Below, piece after piece: positions 1 to 9,397 of a stretch of 64,000 nucleotides of DNA (positions are counted from its first letter, which is position 1; every line of letters starts with the position of its first letter). Source of the stretch: an uncultured Parafilimonas sp. (GTDB lineage Bacteria > Bacteroidota > Bacteroidia > Chitinophagales > Chitinophagaceae). The stretch covers positions 1-64,000 of the forward strand of contig CAIRZB010000042.1 in the NCBI GenBank assembly GCA_903882935.1. Reading direction: 5' to 3'. The notes beneath the pieces are model-generated. The model saw nothing but the letters and a program-made list of their open reading frames with translations. It did no database searches and was not told the origin of the DNA. A program made the translations under genes and the position numbers.

Positions 1-2
1 AA

Positions 3-122
3 TACCACTTCAGGTTCAACAGGAGAAATGCAATGGCGGGTACTTTTAATGCACTAATTGAACGTATGATGCAAGCCCCGCCTATACGTTTAGAAAATAT
101 TCAAAAACGAAGTGCGACCTAA
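3..122 (+). pseudogene. 3' end of an IS1595/ISXO2-like transposase (cut by window edge)
   Basis: An open frame enters from the left edge and stops with TAA at 120-122, giving 39 residues. It contains YHFRFNRRN followed by FNALIERMM, which resembles the C-terminal end of IS1595/ISXO2-type DDE transposases, where an aromatic-x-FRFNRR stretch closes the catalytic domain. The rest lies outside the window, so I cannot tell whether the gene is intact. I found no convincing terminal inverted repeat in the 150 bases that follow. Its position directly upstream of a metal efflux operon fits acquisition or activation by an insertion sequence, but that is inference. Confidence 0.55.
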
Positions 123-177
123 GTGCTAATTCCTATAAAATTATAAATTTTTAACAATTAATAAAATTGCATCAATA

Positions 178-185
178 TAACTTTG
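178..185 (+). promoter_or_regulatory. Putative -7 promoter box for the efflux operon
   Basis: TAACTTTG matches the Bacteroidota -7 consensus TAnnTTTG. It lies about 90 bases upstream of the GTG start at 276. No clear -33 TTG is seen at the usual distance, so support is partial. Confidence 0.35.
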
Positions 186-275
186 CAAACTGGTTTCGCT
201 ACCATGTTTTACATCAAGCGATGCCCACTTGGGGCTAATTTAACATGTAACCCAAGCAAATAGTAACAGATTACA

Positions 276-668
276 GTGAAACAAATAAACACATACATAA
301 AAAAGTTTGTACTGCTAGTAATAGCCATGCAAATTATTAACCTAAGTGTTTATGGTGCAGATTTTGAGGGTGGCATGCCTATGCAGCAACAATTACAGAT
401 AGGCGAGGTAAACCAAATAGATTCGTTAGTAGAGTTTGTAACCGAAATAATACTAAACCATAAAAACGCGTTTCCCGAAAACGGCAGCCACAACCCCAAC
501 AGCAAATCAAGCCACCAACTTAAGCACAGCAGCATAAAAATGATTGCTATCAGCAGGCATACGGAGCAGCCTGTTTATTATACAAGTATAAAGCTGCCCA
601 ACCTTTTTAAAGAAGATTATAACAAGCTTATATTGAAAGAAATTAATCCGCCGCCGCCAAAAGCATAA
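276..668 (+). CDS. Small exported protein preceding CzcCBA efflux genes
   Basis: A 130-residue protein with a GTG start and an N-terminal signal sequence (hydrophobic core about residues 10-25, likely cleavage after VYGA). The mature part is polar, includes a His/Asn/Ser-rich stretch around residues 65-90 (HNPNSKSSHQLKHSS) and ends in a PPPP motif. No known domain is recognised. It lies 105 bases upstream of a TolC-type gene and is probably the first gene of the metal efflux operon. A periplasmic metal-binding or accessory role would suit the histidines, but that is inference. Confidence 0.55.
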   Translation: MKQINTYIKKFVLLVIAMQIINLSVYGADFEGGMPMQQQLQIGEVNQIDSLVEFVTEIILNHKNAFPENGSHNPNSKSSHQLKHSSIKMIAISRHTEQPVYYTSIKLPNLFKEDYNKLILKEINPPPPKA

Positions 669-773
669 CCAACACATTTTGTTAACTAACAAAGGCGCAA
701 TGCTTTGTTATCTTTATCGCCCAATCACTTTCTTACAATTCACCTATTGCCCTTGCCTTTAAATTGACTTAAT

Positions 774-2081
774 ATGAATGTATTTATGCGGATTAATAAG
801 ATAATTTATTGCATTTTGCCGTTGGTAATATGTATTACTGCCGGTGCGCAGCAAAATGCACAACAAACTATAACAGATTCTATTTCACTTACGCTTGACA
901 GTGCCGAACATATATTTTTACGCAACAATTTTCAACTGTTGGCCCAGCAATACAACGTGGATGCGCAAAAGGCTTTTGTAATACAGGCTAAGCTTTACCC
1001 CAACCCCAATATAAATGTAGCCACTGCCCTGTATAACCCGTCTGCAAAAAAAGTGCTGCCGCTGCCTTTTAGCAACGATGGGGAAGTGCAGGCAGGTATT
1101 TCGCAGCTAATTATACTGGCAGGCAAGCGCAACAAGCAAGTTAAACTGGCGCAGGCAAATGTTACGCTATCGGAATACCAGTTTTACGACCTTATACGCA
1201 CATTAAAATATACTTTGCGCAGCGATTTTTTTAACATTTACTATTTACAACAATCTGCCAAAGTGTACGACGCAGAAATACAGGCACTGCAGCATATTGT
1301 TGACGCTTATGCCAAACAAGACGGAACCGGCTACATTGCCAAAAAGGAAACAGTGCGTATTAAAGCCCAACTTTTTAGCTTTAAGAGCGAGTATAATGAT
1401 TTGATTAACCAAATAAACGACCTAGAAAGTGAGTTGCGTTTGGTGCTACAGGAAAAAGCAACCGTGTTTATAACACCCTTGGCAAATTTGGATAACGAAA
1501 AAGAATTAGACCCTTTAAAAATTCCATTGTCAACCCTGGTTGATTCGGCTTACAAAAGAAGAACTGACTTACTGATAGCCAGGGCAAACACAGATATAAA
1601 CAAGCTGAATTATACCTATCAAAAATCGTTGGCGGTGCCAGATATTACAGCCAACATTGGTTTTGACCAACAGGGCAGTTATGTAAAAAACTCCACCACA
1701 GGCGGCATTGGCATAGACCTTCCCCTTTTTAGCAGAAACCAAGGCAACATTAAAGCAGCAAAACAACTGATTGAATACAGCCTAGCTTCGCAAAAAGGCG
1801 TTGAGGCAATGGTTGAAGAAAACGTTACCAGGTCGCTGCAAAAAGCCATTGCTCAGGATAGGCTATACAAAAGCATAGATCCTACCTTTAATGCCGAATT
1901 TGAAACCTTAAAAAAAGAGGTGCTGGGCAACTACCAGAAAAGAAATATCAGCCTGTTGGATTTTCTCGATTTTTATGACTCATATAAACAAAATGCACTG
2001 CAACTAAACGCCATCAAGTACAATAGGGTTCAGGCATTGGAAGACATTAATTTTTTTACCGGAACAACCTTTTTCAACTAA
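774..2081 (+). CDS. czcC: TolC-family outer membrane efflux protein (CzcC-like)
   Basis: A 435-residue protein with a signal sequence ending near AGAQ (about residue 25). The body shows long amphipathic helical repeats typical of outer membrane efflux channel proteins, arranged as two OEP repeats. It would form the outer membrane exit duct of a tripartite RND pump. The adaptor gene starts 12 bases downstream, which supports one transcript. The start at 774 is the first ATG; the alternative at 786 (MRINK) is equally plausible. Specificity for metal rather than drugs comes from the adjacent CzcA-like pump. Confidence 0.85.
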   Translation: MNVFMRINKIIYCILPLVICITAGAQQNAQQTITDSISLTLDSAEHIFLRNNFQLLAQQYNVDAQKAFVIQAKLYPNPNINVATALYNPSAKKVLPLPFSNDGEVQAGISQLIILAGKRNKQVKLAQANVTLSEYQFYDLIRTLKYTLRSDFFNIYYLQQSAKVYDAEIQALQHIVDAYAKQDGTGYIAKKETVRIKAQLFSFKSEYNDLINQINDLESELRLVLQEKATVFITPLANLDNEKELDPLKIPLSTLVDSAYKRRTDLLIARANTDINKLNYTYQKSLAVPDITANIGFDQQGSYVKNSTTGGIGIDLPLFSRNQGNIKAAKQLIEYSLASQKGVEAMVEENVTRSLQKAIAQDRLYKSIDPTFNAEFETLKKEVLGNYQKRNISLLDFLDFYDSYKQNALQLNAIKYNRVQALEDINFFTGTTFFN

Positions 2082-2093
2082 AAAAACATAATC

Positions 2094-3197
2094 ATGCTAA
2101 AATTATCAAATATACTTTGCGCCAGCATCACAATATCCATGGCCGCTTTTTCTTTGGTATCCTGCAACTCAGAGGCTGAAAAAAAAGTTGCTGAGCGGGA
2201 AAAATATATCATTCCCGACTCCTTGATGCAAACGTTAAAAATTGACACAGTGCAAACATGCCAGTTGGTGGATGCCTTAACCCTAACGGGCAGCGTAGAT
2301 TTTAACCAAGACAACCAAGTGAATGTGTACCCGCTGGTTAGTGGCAATATTCAAGATATTAAGGTGGCATTGGGCGATTATGTAACCGCAGGCCAAGTAC
2401 TGGCAGTAGTAAACAGCAGTGAAATGGCCGCATACAGCAGCAACCTTTCCACTGCCCAAAGTGCCGTTGATGTGGCCAAGAAAAACCTAGATGCGCAAAA
2501 ATCGCTTTTTGCAAGCGGCCTTAACTCCCAATTGGATGTAAATTCCGCACAGGCAGCCTACGACCAAGCCAACGCCCAACTGGAGCTGGCAAAAAGAGTA
2601 TTGAAAATTAACGGCGACAATACACAGGGAAACTATGTAATAAAAGCCCCCATCAGTGGCTTTATCGTACAAAAAAATGTTACCAACAACACTGTCATCC
2701 GTACCGACAATGGCACCAACCTTTTCACCATATCCGACCTTAAGAATGTTTGGATACAAGCCAATGTGTATGAATCAAACATCGGTAAAATTCACTTGGG
2801 CGATAAAGTGAGCGTTACTACCGTGTCGTACCCCGACAGGGTTTTTACCGGCCAAATAGACAAAATAATGAACGTGCTTGACCCTGCTAACAAGGTAATG
2901 AAGGTTAAGGTTGTTTTACCAAACAACGACTATGCCTTAAAGCCGCAGATGTTTGCCAGCGTTACGGTAACCAACCCCGAAAACAAAGAAGCCATCTGCA
3001 TTTCATCTAAGGCACTCATATTCGACCATAGCCAATACTTTGTGTTAAAATACAACGGTAAAGGCGATGCTGTTATAACTCCCGTACAGGTGTTAAGCAG
3101 TTTGGGCGACAAAACATACCTCTCAGGCGGGTTAAGCATTGGCGACAAACTTATTGCATCGCAAGCCGTTCTTATTTATGATGCGTTAAACAACTAA
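2094..3197 (+). CDS. czcB: RND efflux periplasmic adaptor lipoprotein (CzcB-like)
   Basis: A 367-residue membrane fusion protein. A lipobox (LVSC, Cys24) follows a short signal sequence, so the protein is probably anchored to the inner membrane as a lipoprotein. Barrel-sandwich halves lie near residues 75-105 (GDYVTAGQVLAVV) and 180-210, separated by an alpha-helical hairpin at about 105-170, with beta-barrel and membrane-proximal domains after that. It links the RND pump to the outer membrane channel. It follows czcC by 12 bases. A 270-base gap then separates it from the pump gene, unusual inside such operons. Confidence 0.88.
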   Translation: MLKLSNILCASITISMAAFSLVSCNSEAEKKVAEREKYIIPDSLMQTLKIDTVQTCQLVDALTLTGSVDFNQDNQVNVYPLVSGNIQDIKVALGDYVTAGQVLAVVNSSEMAAYSSNLSTAQSAVDVAKKNLDAQKSLFASGLNSQLDVNSAQAAYDQANAQLELAKRVLKINGDNTQGNYVIKAPISGFIVQKNVTNNTVIRTDNGTNLFTISDLKNVWIQANVYESNIGKIHLGDKVSVTTVSYPDRVFTGQIDKIMNVLDPANKVMKVKVVLPNNDYALKPQMFASVTVTNPENKEAICISSKALIFDHSQYFVLKYNGKGDAVITPVQVLSSLGDKTYLSGGLSIGDKLIASQAVLIYDALNN

Positions 3198-3414
3198 CAT
3201 CACCTACTAACATATCCTCATTTTTTGTTGTTGTACCCTCTCCGGCACAAGGCAAGTTACTGCTGCGCTAGTGCTTGGCTAGGTAAGGCATGCAACAATA
3301 AATTCCATCCAAAAAATAACCGCCCAGCCTTAACATACCAAAAGCATTATTGGTACTGTAGGCTATACCGGGCTACGTAAGCGTGCGGTACTGCCGTGTG
3401 GCAACCAATGTGCC

Positions 3415-3432
3415 ATGCACTTGGCCGTGCAT
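3415..3432. promoter_or_regulatory. Inverted repeat in the czcB-czcA gap
   Basis: ATGCAC and GTGCAT form a perfect 6-base inverted repeat with a 6-base spacer, ending 35 bases before the czcA start. It could be an operator or an mRNA hairpin. The 3198-3467 gap holds no ORF I can support. Confidence 0.25.
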
Positions 3433-3467
3433 AAACAAGTTTACCTGTAACTAAAAAGTCAAACTAC

Positions 3468-6400
3468 ATGATAAAGCTAATAAGGGGCATAGTTGCATTT
3501 TCCCTAAAGAATAAGTATTTTATTCTATTTGCCTCACTCACCATAATTATTGTGGGCATTTTCACCTTCCGCAGTATGCCGATTGAAGCATTCCCGGATG
3601 TTACCAACACCGAAATTGACATCATTACCCAATGGCCCGGCCGGAGTGCGGAAGAGGTGGAGAAATTTGTAACCATACCGCTGGAAATTGCCATGAACCC
3701 AGTGCAGCAAAAAACCAGCCTGCGCTCCACCACTATCTTCGGGCTAAGCTATGTGAAGTTAATTTTTGATGACGGCGTTAAAGATGCCCAGGCAAGGCAG
3801 CAGGTTATGAACCTGTTAAGCAATGCTACCTTACCGGCAGGTATTATACCGGCAGTGCAGCCCCCCATAGGCCCAACGGGCGAAATTTACAGGTACACCC
3901 TGCGCAGCAAGGTTAGGGATGTTAGGGAACTAAAAACCATACAAGACTGGGTGATTGACCGACAGTTGAGGGCAGTACCGGGCGTGGGCGATATAAACAG
4001 CTTTGGCGGCAAAACAAAAACCTACGAAATAAGTGTTGACCCTGCCAAGCTAACATCGCTGGGCATAACACCGCTGGATGTTTTTACCGCCGTGCAAAAA
4101 ACCAACATCAATATTGGCGGTGACATGATTATTAAAAACAACCAAGCCTTTGTGGTAAGGGGCATCGGTTTGTTAAACGATATTAATGAGATAAAAAACA
4201 TTATCATACAAAACAACAACAGCGTGCCGGTATTTGTAAAAGATGTGGCCTCCGTTGAAATTTCAAACCTGCCCCGCCTGGGTTGGGTATCAAGGTCTGA
4301 CGGATTGTTGGGTGCAGATGGCAAACGTACTGTTACCGATGAAACCGATGCCGTTGAAGCCATTATAGTAATGCGCAAAGGGGAAAACCCATCAGAGGTA
4401 GTAAAGGCCATTGAGGAAAAAGTGGAGAAGATAAACAGTACCATGCTGCCGCCAGATACCAAAATTGTACCCTATTACGACCGTAAAGACCTGATTAACT
4501 ATGCAACCCATACGGTTTTGCACAACTTGGTGGAAGGCATACTGCTTGTTACCATCCTCGTGTCGCTTTTCATGTTCAATTGGCGCACCACACTAATAGT
4601 GTCCGTCATCATACCGATGGCATTGCTGTTTGCCTTTATTTGCTTAAGCCTTATGGGCATGTCGGCCAACCTGCTGTCATTGGGCGCGGTAGACTTTGGC
4701 ATCATCATAGACGGTGCGGTGGTAATGGTGGAAGGCATGTTTGTAATACTCGACCAGCATGCCCACCACATTGGGATGGAGCGGTTTAACAAGGTTATTA
4801 AACTGGGGCTAATAAAGAAAAATGGCGCCCAGTTGGGCAAGGCCATTTTCTTCGCCAAGGTAATCATCATTACCGGGCTGCTGCCCATATTCGCTTTCCA
4901 AAAAGTAGAGGGCAAAATGTTTTCACCGCTGGCCTTTACCCTTGGCTTTGCTTTGTTGGGCGCATTAATAACCACCCTTACCTTGGTACCGGTGCTTATC
5001 AGCATGCTGCTGCGCAAAAACGTGCATGAAAAACACAACCCGTTTGTGCACCATCTTACGGGTTTTATGCTCAACGGCTTTAAGCGGGCGTACAAGCGCA
5101 AGGAGATAGTGGTCATTTGCTCCCTTATTGTAATGGTAATTGGCTTGTATTCATTCAAGTTCCTAGGCTCTGAATTTTTGCCTGAGTTAGATGAGGGTTC
5201 CATTTGGCTGCGTGTGCAAACACCCTACAGCATCTCTTTGGAAAAATCGGTGGAAGTATCAAAACAGGTGCGAAAACTACTGATGACTTTCCCACAGGTT
5301 AAATACGCCGTATCGCAAACCGGCCGCCCCGACGACGGTACTGACGTGGCAGGCTTTTACAACAATGAATTTTCGGTGATACTTTACCCAGAAGAAGAAT
5401 GGAAACCACACATTACCAAAGAAGAGCTGGTTAACCAGATGAACACAAAGCTATCCGTAATACCCGGTGCAAACCTCAACTTCTCGCAGCCCATTATGGA
5501 TAATGTGGAGGAGGCGGTATCGGGCGTTAAAGGTTCCATTTGTGTGAAGGTGTATGGAGACTCGCTCAACTATATGGAGGAAAAAGTAAACGCAGTGTAC
5601 AATGTTTTGAAGGATGTGAAGGGTATTGAGGACCTTGGTGTGATACACAATATCGGCCAGCCTGAGCTGGACGTTAACTTAGACCAGCAAAAAATGGCCT
5701 TATACGGCGTGGCTACAGCCGATGCAAACGCAGTGGTTTCCATGGCCATTGGCGGCCTGGCTGCCTCCACCTTGTATGAGGGTATTAAAACATTTGATAT
5801 ACGGGTAAGGCTACAGGAGCAGTACCGAAAAACGACTGACGATATTGGCAATTTGCTGGTACCCACCCAACGCGGCAGCAAAGTACCCATTAAGGAAATT
5901 GCCACCATAACCGAAAAAACCGGGCCCTGCCTTATTTTTAGGGACGATAACCAGCGTTACTCGGCCCTTAAATTCTCGGTGCGCGGTAGGGATATGGGCA
6001 GCGTTATTGCCGAAGCGCAGCAAAAAGTAAACGGCAAGGTTAGTTTGAAAAGAGGCTACACCATGGCCTGGCAGGGCGATTTTGAAAACCAGCAACGCGC
6101 TACCAAACGGCTGGCCCAGGTGGTACCCATTAGCCTTTTGCTGATATTTTTATTGCTGTTTACCATGTTTGGTAATTTTAAAGACGCCGCACTGGTGTTT
6201 TTAAACGTACCGTTTGCCATAGTGGGTGGCATACTGGCCCTACACTTTACCGGTACAAACTTCAGTATTTCCGCAGGCATTGGGTTTATTGCCTTGTTTG
6301 GTATTTGCATACAGGACGGGGTGCTGCTGATTACCGTATTTAAGCAAAATCTTGAGAGGGTGAAGGGCCAGAGCAGGTCGCTTTACACGTCCATCAAGCT

Positions 6401-6638
6401 GGGGGTTAATTCAAGAATTAGGCCGGTGATGATGACGGCAATGATGGCAGCAATTGGCCTTTTGCCTGCCGCCATTTCGCACGGCATAGGCTCAGAAAGT
6501 TCCAGGCCGTTGGCCAGGGTGGTTATAGGCGGTATTTTGTGTGCGATGATTTTCTCGCTGTGGGTATTCCCACTCATATTTGCCTGGGCCTACCGCAAAT
6601 TTGATACACAAACCGGCGACCGCATGGTTGAAAAATAA
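3468..6638 (+). CDS. czcA: CzcA-family heavy metal efflux RND pump
   Basis: A 1056-residue inner membrane proton/metal antiporter with the RND pattern: TM1 at about 12-32, a large periplasmic loop, TM2-6 at about 345-540, a second periplasmic loop, then TM8-12 to residue 1045. In TM4 it carries DFG-x3-DGA-x3-VEG (Asp409, Asp415, Glu422), close to the DFG-x3-DGA-x3-VEN signature of divalent-metal pumps (Zn, Co, Cd, Ni) and unlike the monovalent Cu/Ag pumps. The final Asn of the signature is Gly here. Length is normal. No metalloregulator or sensor kinase gene is in reach, so control must come from elsewhere. Confidence 0.92.
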   Translation: MIKLIRGIVAFSLKNKYFILFASLTIIIVGIFTFRSMPIEAFPDVTNTEIDIITQWPGRSAEEVEKFVTIPLEIAMNPVQQKTSLRSTTIFGLSYVKLIFDDGVKDAQARQQVMNLLSNATLPAGIIPAVQPPIGPTGEIYRYTLRSKVRDVRELKTIQDWVIDRQLRAVPGVGDINSFGGKTKTYEISVDPAKLTSLGITPLDVFTAVQKTNINIGGDMIIKNNQAFVVRGIGLLNDINEIKNIIIQNNNSVPVFVKDVASVEISNLPRLGWVSRSDGLLGADGKRTVTDETDAVEAIIVMRKGENPSEVVKAIEEKVEKINSTMLPPDTKIVPYYDRKDLINYATHTVLHNLVEGILLVTILVSLFMFNWRTTLIVSVIIPMALLFAFICLSLMGMSANLLSLGAVDFGIIIDGAVVMVEGMFVILDQHAHHIGMERFNKVIKLGLIKKNGAQLGKAIFFAKVIIITGLLPIFAFQKVEGKMFSPLAFTLGFALLGALITTLTLVPVLISMLLRKNVHEKHNPFVHHLTGFMLNGFKRAYKRKEIVVICSLIVMVIGLYSFKFLGSEFLPELDEGSIWLRVQTPYSISLEKSVEVSKQVRKLLMTFPQVKYAVSQTGRPDDGTDVAGFYNNEFSVILYPEEEWKPHITKEELVNQMNTKLSVIPGANLNFSQPIMDNVEEAVSGVKGSICVKVYGDSLNYMEEKVNAVYNVLKDVKGIEDLGVIHNIGQPELDVNLDQQKMALYGVATADANAVVSMAIGGLAASTLYEGIKTFDIRVRLQEQYRKTTDDIGNLLVPTQRGSKVPIKEIATITEKTGPCLIFRDDNQRYSALKFSVRGRDMGSVIAEAQQKVNGKVSLKRGYTMAWQGDFENQQRATKRLAQVVPISLLLIFLLLFTMFGNFKDAALVFLNVPFAIVGGILALHFTGTNFSISAGIGFIALFGICIQDGVLLITVFKQNLERVKGQSRSLYTSIKLGVNSRIRPVMMTAMMAAIGLLPAAISHGIGSESSRPLARVVIGGILCAMIFSLWVFPLIFAWAYRKFDTQTGDRMVEK

Positions 6639-6644
6639 ATTAGA

Positions 6645-6682
6645 AACGGGGCTGGCAAAAAAAGCCAACCCCGTTCTTTTTA
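6645..6682 (+). terminator. Intrinsic terminator of the efflux operon
   Basis: A 12-base inverted repeat (AACGGGGCTGGC / GCCAACCCCGTT, one mismatch) with an A7 loop is followed by CTTTTTAT, seven bases after the czcA stop. Confidence 0.85.
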
Positions 6683-6832
6683 TATTGTTGTTAAACATTT
6701 ATGCCAAAATCCAAACTTAGCTACAGTATAGTTGTGTGGCATGTCTGCCTTTTACGTAAAACTCCCTTGTTATCTTTTGTGGATGCTAACCCCGCTTGTA
6801 ATTGCCGAATGACCTACTGACCAATGACCATT

Positions 6833-7852
6833 TTACGCCTTTCTGTCGGCACCCTGCCTTTCAATCATCCAGCCGGGGTACTCAGCGGGCAGCTTGCTGG
6901 CCTCGTTCAATTGCTGCAATTCCTCCTGGGTTAGCTTTACATCTATGGCCAGTAGGTTATCTTCCAATTGTTCCAACTTTTTGGCCCCAATAATAATACT
7001 TGTTACAACTGGTTGGTGCAACAACCAAGCAAGGGCTATTTGCGCCACCGACACGCCCTTTGACTGGGCTATGGGCAGCATAACATCAATGATATTAAAC
7101 GCCCGATCCTTGTTTACTGGCGGAAAATCAAAATTTGCACGCCTGCTGTCGCCTGGGGATTGGTTTTCGCGGGTATATTTTCCGCTTAATAACCCACCCG
7201 CCAAAGGGCTCCAAACCATGAGGCCAACTTTTTGGTCACTCAGCAGCGGAACAATTTCACGCTCCAAATCCCGCCCCGCGATGGTATAATACGCCTGCAG
7301 TGAAACAAATTTTGCCAGCCCTTTTTGCTCGCTGTGGCCCAAGGCTTTCATAAGTTGCCAGGCTGCTAAATTGCTACAGCCTATGTAACGTACTTTGCCA
7401 CTTTTTACCAGGTCGTCCAATGCACGCAAGGTTTCTTCCAAGGGTGTTAAAGGGTCGTAGCCGTGTATTTGGTATAGGTCAATATAATCAGTTTGTAACC
7501 GCTTAAGGCTTTCGTCAACTTGGTCAAATATGTGCTTGCGGGTTAGCCCGGTTTGGTTTGGCCCCTCCCCCATTTTGCCCCGTACTTTGGTGGCAATTAC
7601 CAAGCTGTCTCTTTTTAGGCCCAGGTTTTTAATGGCCTGGCCAGTTAGCTGTTCGCTAAGCCCTTCGCTATAAACATTGGCCGTGTCAATAAAATTAATG
7701 CCAGCCTCAACACTCCGCTTAACCAGCTCGTCTACGGGCTGCTGTTGTAGGGTACCAATCGCCGTCCAAAAGCCTTTGCCGCCAAATGTCATGGTGCCTA
7801 GGCATAACTCAGATACTTTTAAACCGGTGTTGCCCAAAATGTTATACTTCAT
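6833..7852 (-). CDS. Aldo/keto reductase
   Basis: A 339-residue NAD(P)H-dependent oxidoreductase of the AKR superfamily, TIM-barrel type. The catalytic tetrad is visible: Asp56 and Tyr61 in DTANVYSEG, Lys89 in VIATKVRG, His130 in YQIHGYDP. The C-terminal region holds the cofactor-binding IIIGAKKLEQLEDNL segment. It most resembles the YajO/Tas-like AKR subgroup, whose physiological substrates are mostly unknown. It is a single gene facing away from the efflux operon. Confidence 0.9.
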   Translation of the reverse strand: MKYNILGNTGLKVSELCLGTMTFGGKGFWTAIGTLQQQPVDELVKRSVEAGINFIDTANVYSEGLSEQLTGQAIKNLGLKRDSLVIATKVRGKMGEGPNQTGLTRKHIFDQVDESLKRLQTDYIDLYQIHGYDPLTPLEETLRALDDLVKSGKVRYIGCSNLAAWQLMKALGHSEQKGLAKFVSLQAYYTIAGRDLEREIVPLLSDQKVGLMVWSPLAGGLLSGKYTRENQSPGDSRRANFDFPPVNKDRAFNIIDVMLPIAQSKGVSVAQIALAWLLHQPVVTSIIIGAKKLEQLEDNLLAIDVKLTQEELQQLNEASKLPAEYPGWMIERQGADRKA

Positions 7853-8028
7853 ATTTGATATAAATTTTAGTTGAAGTTATACAACAAAGGCAGTAGGCTT
7901 AAATGATATTTGTGTTAAAATAGCCATGTGCAGCAAGGGGATTATTCGATAATGATACAGGCCTACGGTAAGCCACTAACAGTTTTAGGTAGCGGTTGGC
8001 CCTTTATGATACTGTTTCGTAACGGCAG

Positions 8029-8487
8029 TTATGTATTCCCTTGCAAAAGCAGCCATGCGGTGTATGTAGTTTCCTCCCGCACATCCGTGGGGCTTTCAAA
8101 CCCAAGGCGAAAGCCGTCAGGGTCGGTAATACTGGTTACCCAAAGGCCGTTGCCAACAAAAGGCTCACTGGGGCTTAGCCCTTTTGCAGTAAATTCTTGG
8201 TACAACGCAATGGCATCCAAACACTGGAATTCTATTGACATGCCGATACCCATTTGGCCCTCCGGCGGGTGTGTTGCAACCCATTCAGGCCTTGGCTCTT
8301 GCAACATAATGGCAACGCCGTCGCGCGCAAGCCAGCACCATTCTATGGTGCCCCTCGGCGCCCATGTATTTTTCAGTTCAAAGCCAAGACCCCCCATGTA
8401 AAACTTTAGCGAAGCTTGCATGTTCGATACCCTTAAAAAAGGCACGGCCTGTTGTAGGTTGGGCCTTGGGGTAGTGCTATCGTTCAT
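8029..8487 (-). CDS. VOC-family (glyoxalase/bleomycin resistance-like) protein
   Basis: A 152-residue protein with two paired beta-alpha-beta-beta-beta units of the vicinal oxygen chelate fold. The N-terminal half reads AVPFLRVSNMQASLKFY and GLGFELKNTW; the C-terminal half has ITDPDGFRLGFESP, the typical metal-side strand. Such small VOC proteins act as lyases, dioxygenases or drug-binding proteins, and the substrate cannot be read from the sequence. It lies 43 bases downstream of the DUF2625 gene on the same strand, so the two may be cotranscribed. Confidence 0.8.
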   Translation of the reverse strand: MNDSTTPRPNLQQAVPFLRVSNMQASLKFYMGGLGFELKNTWAPRGTIEWCWLARDGVAIMLQEPRPEWVATHPPEGQMGIGMSIEFQCLDAIALYQEFTAKGLSPSEPFVGNGLWVTSITDPDGFRLGFESPTDVREETTYTAWLLLQGNT

Positions 8488-8530
8488 GATAAAATATTTG
8501 CATCAATCTCCGGTATGCCAGCTACAGGTT

Positions 8531-9280
8531 TTACTTACCCGTATAAATTCCCATACTCCTGCGCATGTCCATATTAAAACTGTACTGCTCTTGCACCGGT
8601 ACCGGCATCCGCATATTTTTATCAATGGCTTTGCCTTGTTTTGACCATAAGGGCGGCACAAAATTGTACACCTTGTCGCCGGCAAGCGTGTCTACTTCTT
8701 TCCGCCAATCGGCCCAACGCTGGCCTGCATAAAAATCATTCAGGTTACTGCTAAAACAAAAATGTAAAAAATCAGTATATGTTAAATCAAGGGGTTCCCA
8801 AACAAGGTCGTCGGGCGCCAGGTAATATATTTTGCCGGGGCCGGGCCCCAAGCCACCACCATTCAATGCAAAAAAACCACCGACGGCATCATCGGCCACC
8901 AAATAAAAAGCAGGCTTATCACCAAATTTCACAGCAGTTTTGCCCTCATTCCAGCCCGGCAGGGTTCTTTTAAGTTTGGCACTGCCCGAGCCGAGGATGC
9001 GTATCCACCCATTGTCAACCAACAGCCCTCCAGTCATGTAAACAATTGCCCCCATCGGCGAGCTGGTAGTAACCTGGGTTTTAAATAAAGCCTCCCTTGC
9101 CTGGTCGGCATTACGGGGCAGAATTTCCACTTTGTTTTTGGCCGTGTCAACCATGGCTTTTACCAATTGCCAGCCAGGCTGCCGAATGTTAATCAGGTCA
9201 CCGACTGGTTTTAGTTTTTTCTGGGCGGTTGCCGACAAAAACAAGAACAAAAAGGCTATGGTTGTTTGGTACAGGCGCAT
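8531..9280 (-). CDS. DUF2625 family exported protein
   Basis: A 249-residue protein when started at the ATG at 9280, chosen because a signal peptide (about residues 1-18, ending TAQ) follows directly; the longer frame back to 9367 adds 29 residues in front of it. The body has DUF2625 hallmarks: QVTTSSPMGAIVYMTGGLLVDNGWIRILGSG, then a GGFFALNGG motif and DFLHFCFSSNLNDFY. Function is unknown in the family. The signal peptide is a Bacteroidota feature suggesting a periplasmic or outer membrane location. It faces the HAD phosphatase gene at 9398 divergently. Confidence 0.8.
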   Translation of the reverse strand: MRLYQTTIAFLFLFLSATAQKKLKPVGDLINIRQPGWQLVKAMVDTAKNKVEILPRNADQAREALFKTQVTTSSPMGAIVYMTGGLLVDNGWIRILGSGSAKLKRTLPGWNEGKTAVKFGDKPAFYLVADDAVGGFFALNGGGLGPGPGKIYYLAPDDLVWEPLDLTYTDFLHFCFSSNLNDFYAGQRWADWRKEVDTLAGDKVYNFVPPLWSKQGKAIDKNMRMPVPVQEQYSFNMDMRRSMGIYTGK

Positions 9281-9397
9281 GGCTAAAATTACGCATTTAA
9301 ACAAAACCGAATATGAATTTTTGTTAACCATATTTGCGCGGGGCGCAGGGCCGCCGCTGGCCGGCACACCTTATCTTTGCGGCCATAAAAAAAAGCG

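Noticed and set aside
4499-5203. Long minus-strand frame inside czcA
   Set aside because: It is the antisense shadow of a well-supported RND pump gene.
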